NCBI GenBank assembly: GCA_036346405.1
Contig: CM070546.1
Coordinates: 94,176,955-94,240,954, forward strand
Source: Phyllostachys edulis
Lineage: Eukaryota; Streptophyta; Magnoliopsida; Poales; Poaceae
DNA: 64,000 nt
Reading direction: 5' to 3'
Of the stretch, positions 1 to 9,800 are shown piece after piece. The notes beneath the pieces are model-generated. The model was not told the DNA's origin. It searched no databases and worked only from the letters and a program-made list of their open reading frames with translations. The translations under genes and the position numbers were made by a program. Each line of letters begins with the position of its first letter. Within the stretch, counting starts at the first letter, position 1.

Positions 1-468
1 AATTTTAGTTAATTGATTTCTGAATTGGATGTGCTTGTTTCTGAAATGAATGCAATTTCGATGTGCTTCTGAAATGAATGCAAATTGGATGTGCTTGTTT
101 TAGAGGGCATGGCTAGCATTTCCTGAGGCTAGCCAATAAACAGAAATAGATTTAGCAATGAAAAAGAATATCACAGGCGATGCGTAGATGAAACCGCTCG
201 TGATACTCGATTACCTGAGACGATTTGTAGATGAAACCGCTGCGTGATAATCCACTATCACGAGCGGTTTTATCTACGCACCGTTTGTGGTAGTCGAGTA
301 TCACAGACGGTTTCATCTACAAACCGTTTGTGATATTATGTATTACAGACGGTTCGAAAACCGTCTATGATGACCTCATGCATTACTGACCCATAAACTC
401 AGACGGCTCACAAAACCGTCTGTGATGGCGTTTTTGAACCATCTGTGAAGGCCTTTTATGTAGTAGTG
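1..468 (-). mobile_element. CACTA element (family A), terminal 468 bp
   Basis: Read on the minus strand, the sequence begins at base 468 with CACTACTACATAAAAGG, the CACTA-type terminal inverted repeat, and runs left out of the window. Bases about 170-460 are packed with inverted copies of a subterminal motif (ATCACAGACGGTTT and its complement), usual binding sites for the TNPA-type protein in this superfamily. The inner part (1-170) has short repeats with the phrase GGATGTGCTTGTTT. The same terminus and the same inner sequence recur in plus orientation from 52922, so the two are copies of one family. The 3 bp after the end are AAA; the partner duplication lies outside the window. No coding region of this copy is visible. 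Confidence 0.85.
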
Positions 469-2870
469 AAAGTAAAACAGCTGAAGTAATCAGCTTTGGA
501 CATTCAAAATCGTAGAAGCAAGCTTAAGTTGTAAGTATCATTATTTATAGACCGGACAACTTGGCAACATCACCTCCAAAGACACAAAATGCTTTTCCTT
601 TCCCCGAGAAAAGTGATGATTGAATCCAAATATCCAATGACGTACATGAGTAGTTAAAGTAGTCAAGGAAGAGATAGCGACAATTATATCAATCTAAGCG
701 AACATAACATAAGAATAGCAGGAATGAGAAATAAAAGCGAGCACAAACAAGAGCGAAGAGCAAAATAAAAGACACTCACGAGTACTAAATGTGAAATTGT
801 TGCAAGAAGCCGGATTCATAGATCAAGGATTAAAGAAGAGGAAAACACACATTAATTCTTCTGAATTGATCTTTTAAAAATTGAATTGAGTTGACTAGTA
901 AACAGATAAACAAACTTGTTTAGCTCTCACGATGTGACATCACTCAAGCCATCACAAAGCACATACAACATTTAGCTCTCAGTTTCTTCATCACAGAGCA
1001 TTAAGGGGCAAGGGGTAGAGATAGGGTTTAAAGGGAAGTATTACCTAAGTATAGCAGTGAAGAAATACCATCAGTAGCACCCACCTCCATCATAGCATTC
1101 ATGTTTGAGCAAGGCAAAACCCACATCAGTGAGTAACTAGAACAAACACTAAAATCTGGAAATGAATCTCTTGCATCAAGCCTCGATAAACAAATCAACG
1201 AACAAGAAGAAAAGAAAAGGGGGAAAGCAAATAGGGCAAGCAGAATCGGCCTAGCCTTAAGGGTAAGGCTGAAGGCAAGACTGTAGCAAGGGAGGAACCA
1301 GAGGCGGCGGCGGTGCCATGGCGTCGGGACCGAGGCGATGAGAGCCGACGGCGCAGGAGACGCGACCAGAGGAGTTGGACTGGGGCGAGCCAAGAGGAGG
1401 ACGAGCCTGGGAGGCGGCGCCGACGTAGCGCCGTGGGGAGGCCGGAGAGAGAGGGAGGCTGGCAGCACCTAAGGAGATTTTGGAGATGATTTGGGGATAT
1501 ATATAGGTTAATTTTGTGGGAAGCCCTGTCTCCCTCTCATTTTTTTCATCTTCTCACGCACAGATGAGAGAATAGAGGCTGACATGTGGGGCCCACTGGT
1601 CAACGAAACCAAAACAAACATGTCTCGGGATGGTTTGAATCAAAAGATCGAGTCGGATAATTTTGACGGTCCGATCTAAAATGCACGGTCCAGATTGCGA
1701 GTTTGTTCGGGTGGTCCGAATGTTCCCACGCGATTCGGACGGTCCGATTTAGATTGGACGGTCCTGATTGAATTGAACGTTCGGATGTTCTGAACGTTCC
1801 TTTCAATATGGACGGTCCAATCTAAATCGGACGATTCGTGAGTGTTGGTTTTGGTGCGGTGCAGTTAGCTGGTTTGACCAAATCAAGTGGCTCGAGCCGG
1901 GGTTGGGTCTAAGCCCGAGGAACAGTGAAAACTGATTTTTGGAAAGATAAGGCTGAGATGATTAGCGAATTTTTATAAGGAGTTCCATAGTTCCAAAAAT
2001 TCTGAAATTTTTACTAGAGGTTCCTGACTCCAATATTAACCTTGCATAAAATTAACAGAGGTCTTTATGTACTGTATTTTTCTCTAGAAATTCCTCAAGG
2101 TTCTGCCCTAGGGTTTGACTAAGGATCTAATTGGTTTGACTGGCCTTTGAAAAATAACAAATAATTTCCAAAAATTATGAAATTTTTCATAGGGATCACC
2201 AGGGTGATCTGGAAGATAGGAGAAATAATCCTAGAGGATGATCACAAGATTTTCTTAAGGAGTTTTCAAAGGTTATGCTTCTATTAATTGAAACATTGGT
2301 CTTTGACTCTAGCATCACAAACCAAAAATCCTGCGCCTTGGTGAACATGTACTTTCCAGAATAGTAGTACACATACACCTCACAAAATATAGCATCCATT
2401 CCATACACAAGTCATACAGCACTAAGTCTTCTTTTACATCACAAAAGCCAACCGGTTTGCCCTTACCCACAAGGCAACCGACCGGGCCGCCAAGCTAGTC
2501 GTCCTGCACGGAGTCGGTCTCACAATAGCTAACCCCTTGGGGGGTTAACCTCCTCTGCAACAATTAAGCAATGCAGTTGAGTACAAAAATGTACTCGCAA
2601 GACTTACATATAACAAGCCTATACATAACTACATGCAAGCTGATTCAAAGGAGAAGCCATAGGGTTCATTTAACGCACAAAGAGAAAATGCAAGTCTATG
2701 CTTGTATTGAGACTGGGGAAGTATTTTTTTATCAAATACTAGATAATTTATCTTGAATAAAAATGAATTCTATCAAATTTTTAGAAATTATTTTGACCTT
2801 AAGAAAAATCTTTGTTCTTTAATTAAACATATTCGGTAAAAGTATTTATTTAAGTATTTTAAACATAGAA
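469..2870 (-). repeat. Gypsy-type LTR-like debris, minus orientation
   Basis: No credible gene. The sequence resembles, in reverse, the AT-rich and GC-rich halves of other LTR-like blocks in this window: the stretch around 1850-2160 (a run with GGTTTGACC, an AACAGTG phrase and AT-rich 'tctgaaattttt' text) is similar to 30260-30446. At 1640-1850 there are several copies of a GGACGGTCCGA-type palindrome that also occurs at 2930-3000 and 5040-5440. A GC-rich reading frame at 1028-1468 has no recognisable domain and is probably incidental. No clean ends or target duplications were found. Confidence 0.45.
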
Positions 2871-3410
2871 CAGTGGTTTTGAAATTTTATCTGGGATATA
2901 TATCATCCCAGTAGCCTCTCTGAAAATGGACGGTCCTGATTGAGTGTGTCGTTTGGATGGTCCGAACGGCCTACTCAATGAGGACGGTCCGATCGAGAAT
3001 GCCCGGGTTGAACAAGAGACGCATGCCTATCTGGAAGCTCTTCGTAATGAAGCCCCCCGTAGCAGTGATGTCTTCCAGAACGTTCCAACCGAGCGAACGC
3101 CCGGGAGATCCGGGAGGAGGAACGCCGCACCGATGAGCAAAACGAGCGCATACAACGGGAGACGAAAGCTCATCTCGAGGCGTGCAGGCGCAGGGAGTGC
3201 GAGGCTCGCGAGAGGGAGCGCGATAGAAAGAGGGAAATGGCTTTTATTTGGTGAGTTCTTTGATCTTCTTGTTGGAGTTGCTTTACTTATTTGTGTTCTC
3301 CTCGAACATGTAAATCCCGGTTTCACAGAAGAGTTCTTGGATCCGCGACCTCATCAACAGAAGCTTCCCAGTTCTTCATCGAAGGCAAGTCATAGACCTT
3401 GATCATGTTG
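2871..3410 (+). other. Charged, coiled-coil-like coding fragment of unknown origin
   Basis: Two overlapping plus-strand frames cover this stretch. One is open from 2944 to 3402. A second, starting near 3066 and stopping near 3263, reads a strongly charged Arg/Glu-rich segment (for example RERERDRKREMAFIW near its end), as in a coiled coil. The phrases ETHAYLEA and ETKAHLEA in the two frames suggest an internal duplication with a frameshift between copies. Its position inside LTR-like sequence suggests a retrotransposon or captured fragment. No family can be assigned and no start is convincing. Confidence 0.25.
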
Positions 3411-3960
3411 AACCCATCTTTGCAAAAATGTATATTGCTTTAACTTATCATGCATGGCTATTTGTATACAAAAGGTTTGGGAGTAGTTATTTATACACCC
3501 TCTTGCCGGTAAGACATCCTTGGTTATTTGAGACATACATATTGACATGTTTTCTTGACATCCATAGGATAGGCTATGTTAGTTGGTCTCTATTGTATAC
3601 CAACATGGGTACGTCTTGTGCTTAGCCATGCTGTAGCTTTCGATGGTTGCGACCTCATGATCCTTTAATGTTGAATATGACTAACGAGCTATGGAACCGT
3701 TCAGACGGAGTGAAACTCTCCGTCGGTGTTAACGATCTGCATCTTGATGAAGGTGCAGAGCGCTCTTCGAACCTCCGAGATCTCGGTCATAGTGAATGAA
3801 TCTAACGTGTGGGGCCCGCAGCGTCAGCGACTCAAGTGTGAGCGTGACGCAGCCTGGCTCGGTCGGGTGCAAGTTAGTTGATTGGGTCTAACTGGCTATC
3901 GAGTGGAGGACGTCCCCTAGAATGCTTGGTCTTCAAAGTACTCCTCATCGTAGAGCAAAA
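3411..3960 (+). repeat. Gypsy-type LTR-like fragment
   Basis: The text around 3400-3660 (GACC-type phrase 'atcatgttgaaccca', then 'gtagttatttatacaccc', then 'cttagccatgc') parallels 35560-35830 inside the 3.7-kb LTR-like insertion at 33473-37181, in the same order and orientation. It is therefore probably part of a related LTR. No coding potential or clean ends were seen. Confidence 0.4.
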
Positions 3961-4265
3961 GGGTGCTCGTGAGAGGTCCTAAGTGGTCCAGATGGGTCCA
4001 CGTAGGTGCTCAAAGGAGATCCAAAGGAGAAGGTCCTGAGGAGTAGATCCAAGGGAGGAGGTCCAAAGGAGGAGATCCAAAGGAGGAGATCCAAAGGAGT
4101 AGATCCAACGGAGGAGGTCCTGAGGAGTAGATCCAACGGAGGAGGTCCAAAGGAGGAGATCCAACAGAGGAGGTCCAAAGGAGGAGAAGGTCCTGGCCAC
4201 AAGGAGGTCCTGACCACAAAGGAGGTCGTGGTCAACAAGGGAGGTCCTGGCCACAAGGAGGTTGT
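3961..4265 (+). repeat. 15-bp minisatellite (GGAGGTCC-type)
   Basis: From about 4010 to 4195 there are roughly a dozen imperfect 15-bp units alternating between forms like GGAGGAGGTCCAAAG and GGAGTAGATCCAACG, followed by a looser block with ACAAGGAGGTCCTGGCC units. The period is a multiple of three, so several frames stay open on both strands. These open frames are a by-product of the repeat, not evidence of a gene. A related GGAGGTCC-rich repeat occurs in the LTRs of the retrotransposon at 57034-63040. Confidence 0.85.
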
Positions 4266-6184
4266 GGCCAACAAGGGAAGCCCTGTCTCCCTCTCATTTT
4301 TTTTTCATCTTCCCACACACACACGCAAGTTTTCATCTTCCTACGCAAGTTTTATTTCCCATGTGCGGAGCTGGCATGGCGCGGAGAAGACGAAGAAGAG
4401 ATGAGACTGACATGTGGGTCCGGGCTGTCAGTCTCAGTGATGAATCAAAGCAGCTTGGTCCGAAGAGTTATCTTGGTTAAAAAATATATATACAAATAAA
4501 ATCAATTATTTAATTTCTTGCTTTTAAAGTCAAAAAGAACATTTATTAAGTTTTATGGCTTTTCTTTGGATTTAAAGTTAAAAAGGAAAATTTAAGTAAT
4601 TTCAAATTTTCTCGAATTTTAAAAGCTTTTCTCTAATTATTTTAAAGCCAAAATAAATTATTTGGAAAATTAAGTACCAAATATAAGTTGGAAATATTTT
4701 ATTTAAGTCCAAAATGTCTCTGGGAATTTCTGTGAATTTTTCTAGAATTTGTTGGATTTATTTTGCTATTTTCTAAAGCTATTTTGTTTTACCAGATTTT
4801 TTTTAATTGCTAAATCAAATTAAATACTCAATCTATCTCTGGGCCTAAACCTCCTCAACCCAACCCAAATCCCACGCGCACCCGCACCCCTCCTCTCTCT
4901 AACAGCTGGACCCACCTGTCAGTCTCACCGCTCCACCTATGCCCGTGCGTATTTAACGGCAACCAATCTCAGCTGTTAGATCTAAATCAAATGGCCCAGT
5001 CATCCCGCTTCAATTGCTTCGCCCGCGCGTTCCATCTCCAAACCCTCCAACCGTTGGATCGAAAACGAACGGTCCAATCTTGATGGAGCGTTCGGAACGG
5101 TCCGAACGTTTCAACTAGGAGGACCGTCCGATTTCAATTGAACGGCCCGATCTTGATATCATCTTCGGACGGTCTGAACGTTCAAATCGGTGTGGACCGT
5201 CCGATCTAAATCGAACAGGCCACTCAGCCTGCTCCTCCCGTGCGTTTTAACTTCAATCCATTTTGACCGTTGGATCAAGATTTAGCGATCCGATCAAGAT
5301 TAGATGTTCGGACGGTCCGAACGTCATAACCAATGTGGACCGTCTGATCAAGATTGGATGGCCCCGATCAAAGTTTCCGTTCAGAGCGGTCCAAACGTCT
5401 CAACCATTATAGACCGTCCGATTTAAATCTAACGGTCCGGACACCACCCGTTACTTTCCTATTTCTTTCCTTTCGCTACCAAGTGGGGCCCGCTCAAGCC
5501 ACGTCACCTTCGTCTCCACTTTCCTTCTTCGTTTCCGTTCAAGCTTTTCACATTCGATATTTTCACCGATTCGGAGCTTTCCAAAAGCCATCAAAACGCG
5601 AATCAATTCCTTTGATTTCACACGCGTTAAGCACCCCGCGTCAATCCGTGCCCGTCATGGCCCTCTCCCTTCCATCTCCGGCCCCAAATCCCGTTGATTT
5701 CGCCATTAACACCGCACGGCCTTCGTGCTCTCCACATCGCCTCGACCACACTCGCGCCCTATATAAAGGAGCCCCAGGACCGCCGTAGCCTCCTCATCTC
5801 AGTTCCACCACCCACATAACCCCTACCCCCTCGAGCTCGCCGGAATTTGAAGATCTTCGCCGCCGGCCAAGGTTGCTTCAAACTCCGATTGCGCCGCCGT
5901 CAAGCCCGTTCTGCCCCCTTTGTCCACACCTCCGGCTTCACAACGTCACTGTGAAGCTCGTGCGCACACTCACTTGGCTCGGGGATCACCGGAGCATCTA
6001 CCTCGCCGTCGACCGAGCCTCACCACCGCCAAAGCTCGTCGCCGATGACCAAAACGTCGTGCCCCTTTGCCGCAAGGTATAGCATCGCGTTCAGCATCGT
6101 TCCCTCGTTCTTTTGAGCCCACCCTTTCTCCTCGCCGTGGCGTGTAGCGCCAGCGAGGCTTTCACTGGAGCTCCGCCGCTCATG
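4266..6184 (+). repeat. LTR-like block with promoter-like sequence
   Basis: The block opens with the same phrase as 1530-1595 (AAGCCCTGTCTCCCTCTCAT), passes through AT-rich text, then a C-rich block and a degenerate tandem unit at 5040-5440, then a TATA-like CTATATAAAGGAGCCCC at 5758-5774. This order is typical of the U3-R part of large gypsy-type LTRs. The open frames at 5354-5788 and 5873-6082 have no recognisable domain. The right side is cut at 6184 by a CACTA remnant. Confidence 0.4.
5040..5440 (+). repeat. Degenerate ~74-bp tandem repeat with GGACGGTCCGA core
   Basis: About four to five diverged units follow one another. Each has a half with ACGGTCCGATCTTGAT-like text, then a palindrome such as TTCGGACGGTCCGAACG, then GTGGACCGTCCGATC-like text. 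The same motifs occur in opposite orientation at 1640-1850 and once at 2930-3000. It lies inside LTR-like DNA upstream of a TATA-like box. Confidence 0.6.
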
Positions 6185-6377
6185 GGCCTACTTAGCCTGA
6201 CGGTTGTAACCGTCAGTAAAACGTATTTTACTGAGAGTTTTATTATAACGGTCAGGAAATTTGAAATTTTTCCGAGGGAGTTACTATTCCCGTGACCAAA
6301 ATAGTAAAACTTGAAGGTCGTTACGGGCCCGTCAGCAAAATTCTTTACCGTCAGATTTGTTTTGTTTTCTAGTAGTG
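6185..6377. mobile_element. CACTA remnant (family C), right terminus
   Basis: The right end reads on the minus strand CACTACTAGAAAACAAAAC, a classic CACTA terminus. Internal short inverted motifs (CTGACGG and CCGTCAG) occur several times within about 190 bp. The left end is not a clean CACTA terminus (it reads GGCCTACTTAGCC), so this may be a tiny deletion derivative or a truncated end. ATG occurs on both sides (6182-6184 and 6378-6380), which could be a 3-bp target duplication. Confidence 0.6.
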
Positions 6378-6835
6378 ATGTGATGTTTGAAGTTACACAG
6401 TATTTTCACAAGAATGTTGAAGGAAATACAAACGGACCTAAGGGGTTGATTAGATTGGTTTCCTCGGTTTCACTTTCCATTTTTCTATCACGACTAAATG
6501 TGGAGCGCAACAAAAGAAATAATATTGCTAAAAATATGTCCCTCGCAAAAAAAAAACCCCGGCAAAATACAATGCCCAATATAATCCATTCTTTCCCTTT
6601 CTTTTTCCTTGATCATCCTCTCGCCTCTGCCCTAATCCCAACTCAAATATATAAAGTGTATGTATCCATCCAGCATTGCATTTCAGGCTAAAATGAAATT
6701 GTACTAATACCGGTCATGAGTTTTACGATCGTATTCATCAAAGAAAACTTTGCATAATTAAACAATCACTGTAATATTGGTACACTTGTGAAGTTTGGCT
6801 GCTTTTCACACCAAGCTGTCGCACATAACCCATGA
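6378..6835. other. Region downstream of the SWEET gene
   Basis: This lies 3' of the minus-strand SWEET stop codon. It is AT-rich, with a TATA-like ATATATAAAG near 6645, and no coding region or repeat was recognised. The SWEET 3' UTR must end here, but no polyadenylation site can be fixed with confidence. Confidence 0.5.
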
Positions 6836-9800
6836 CTAAACATGGCTTGATGCATCTTCCTGCCCATGTCGGCCGTTGGAGTTGAGAAGAGAAGCCGAAG
6901 CCTGCCATCCATCATCGGTTGTTTCTTTACTGCTTTGATAGACCATACTGTTCTTGTAGATTGCATAGATAATCAGTTGGATGGTGCCCAGGAAGAAGCC
7001 TATTCCATTTGGGATCTGCAAACATAATTGTAAGTAGCACGTAGATCATCATTTCACAGGAAAAAAACTAAGGCTCCAACTAACATAATACAAGGGTAGA
7101 ATTAAATGGAAGGCCGTCATGCAGGCAGCGCAGACAAATTAGTACTACTATTTGACCGGTGCAAGTTAAAAAAAACAAGAAATTTGCCGTTCTCTACTTT
7201 TATGTCTTTTGAAGTAAGATGTATAGTACTAATACGCACATCCCAGGCCAAAGCAAACTGAAAAGACGTGCAATTATGGAGAAGAACCTAGCAAATCAGT
7301 CCTATAATATAAGAGCTAGGAAGAATGTGCCTTGTGTGTGTGTTTCAAGAACTTTTTTCATGTTGCCGTTTGATCTGTTGTAATGTTGTATAATGTCAAG
7401 CATGTGGTTGCCACTGAAAAGATTAGGAGTATATAACTTTGTTTGCAGTATGTTAAATTACTTACCCCAAGGAAGATGTCTCTGTCAAGTATGGCATACA
7501 TGGCCCAGACGCCTCCATTGAGGAAAAGGAAGAAGGATAGGAAGAAAGGCATGTACTCCACGCTCTCTGTGGTGATCACTGTTTTCTGTTTGCCACATTC
7601 ACAAGCAAACACGTTTTCAGATACAGTTCTTTCGTTGATATATCACATAATATGCAGGGGCAGATGGTTCAGAGAAAGGGTAAAATGAAAATGGTAAACG
7701 TCAAAACAGTCAAAAGTGATTTGAGAAATGGAACAACTGCAAACATTTTTTTTTGTAGCTTCTGAATGGCCATTGTAGGCATTAAGCATACGTTACTCTG
7801 CTGTTTCTGCTTGAGCTTCTTGCGTGCGCATGTCAAGCAACAGTGCATGTCCATGGGAAGTGGAAGACAACACCCGAAACAAAGGCCCACAAAAAACAGT
7901 AGTGAAGGCCTGCCTTATTAATCTTTTGGCCCACTCCCGTTCCTTGTCAGTTTGTCATATGCATTTCAGCTGATCGATCGTCAAAAGACATATTATTGCG
8001 CCAAAAAGTTTGGAATCAGAATGACATATTGGCATAGTACTAGTACTATATACACGTGAATCATGCACACATTATGTGTACTGACATGACACTGAAGCCA
8101 TTTCATCACTAAGTTAACTATTGCTGTTTTTCTCGAAAAAATGAAGTTACCTATGCTGTTTCCAAGAGGAATTTTATCTCTGCTTGTTGATTACACTGTT
8201 AATATACAGCATTTCTTGATTCCAATTAGTAGTTAATCTGCACCTTATCCTATTTATCCTATCTGAATTTCCTTCGAAAAATAATACACAGCTAGATCGT
8301 TCTGTCTAATTTCACTTATGTGTACGATTTTTTAAATATTCTTGTGTAAGATAAAGTATATTGATCAAATTTTAACAGTTCAGTGTCATTTTTATGGCAC
8401 CATGTTGATCACATAAAGATAGTACTAATGTAGGGAAACCACTTTTTTGGTGGAGTTGTGTGTGTACGAGGTGGAGTTGTGTGTGTACGATTCCACTCAC
8501 AAAGGTTCAAAACTTGGTATCCACCTCGCACACGCTAGTGTGTCTACTGGGAACTTTGTGAGGTCGCGGTTTATCCTTAGCCTCCAAATTCTAGGCTTGT
8601 GATTAGGGGGCACACTCATGTATCTGCGTGCATGCGTAGTGGTTTGTGTTTGTATGTCTACCTCTTGTAATAGAAAAAATACTACTAATGTAGTGAGTCA
8701 CTAATTAATTAATATCGTCATCTCAGAAAAGGATATTAGTTTCGTAACCATGTCGATGATAGAATTTTTTTATTAATTAATCCTTTTTTAATTTTATTTT
8801 AAAGTTAACCCCAGACGAACTTTATTTCCAATTCTGACCTTTTTAGTCACGCCACTGCCCGTGGCGTGACAAAACAACAGGCGTGACCAAAAGTACTATT
8901 TTGGGGACTTATCTTGTGGTGTGACAATATTGTTTTGTCACGCCACGAGTGGTGGTGTGACCAAAGGGATCAGAATTATAAATAAAGTTTGCCGGGTGTT
9001 AACTTTAAAATAAAAATTAAAAAGAGTTAATTAATAAAAAAAAAAGTTCTTGATGATACGCGTTATTCAATATATATTGTGCCATATCTCAAAAAACATA
9101 TATTTTACATTTTACATAATGGGTCGCGCAATCTGTTGACTCATTTGAATTAAGTTTACCCGTGCACGTTTTCCCTTTAATTTTTTTTGTGAAGTGTACG
9201 AGTACGTACTTTGACCTATGAGTATCTCCTTGTGGGCTGCCCTCCTTGTGTGCACGGTTTCTGCTATCACAATCTTTGAACGACTACTTCATGCAACGCC
9301 TTTGACAGCATATTCTCATTTCTACACTAAATATATATGTTAGATGGGTTTATATTATTCATATGTGTTAAGCGACCGAACCGTCGGTGGAAAAAAAAAA
9401 ACTATATGTTCATCTAAAAAACTTCAGTTCACCACAGGGTTAATTAAGAGCTAACTGATCGATCGCTTGCTGGTTTTGCGAGAAGTTGACCAAATCTTGC
9501 ATATCTTATGAAATCGCAGTTTAACGTACGATATGTATATTTATACGCAAGCAGGGTCTGGTAGTGCGCGCTTTCCCACGTCTTAGATCTAATTGCCTCC
9601 ACAATAACATGTACTTTTTTATTATAAAATATAATGGTGATAGTTATAGTACATGCACTTGTAGTTACAAATTAAGAAGTTTTTAAACTGTTTTCTTCCC
9701 TAACGTTTTTCCAACCTCCCCACAACTCCCACTTGAAGGATGGGATTAGTGGATGGTGGGAAAAATATATGTAAATTATAGCGCATAAATTAGATACATA

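Noticed and set aside
1028..1468. 146-codon minus-strand frame with a signal-like, hydrophobic sequence
   Set aside because: It lies in GC-rich LTR-like DNA, has a low-complexity Pro/Ser/Leu composition and no recognisable domain.
4006..4404. Long open frames on both strands over the minisatellite
   Set aside because: They arise from a 15-bp repeat unit without stops; no domain and no start context.
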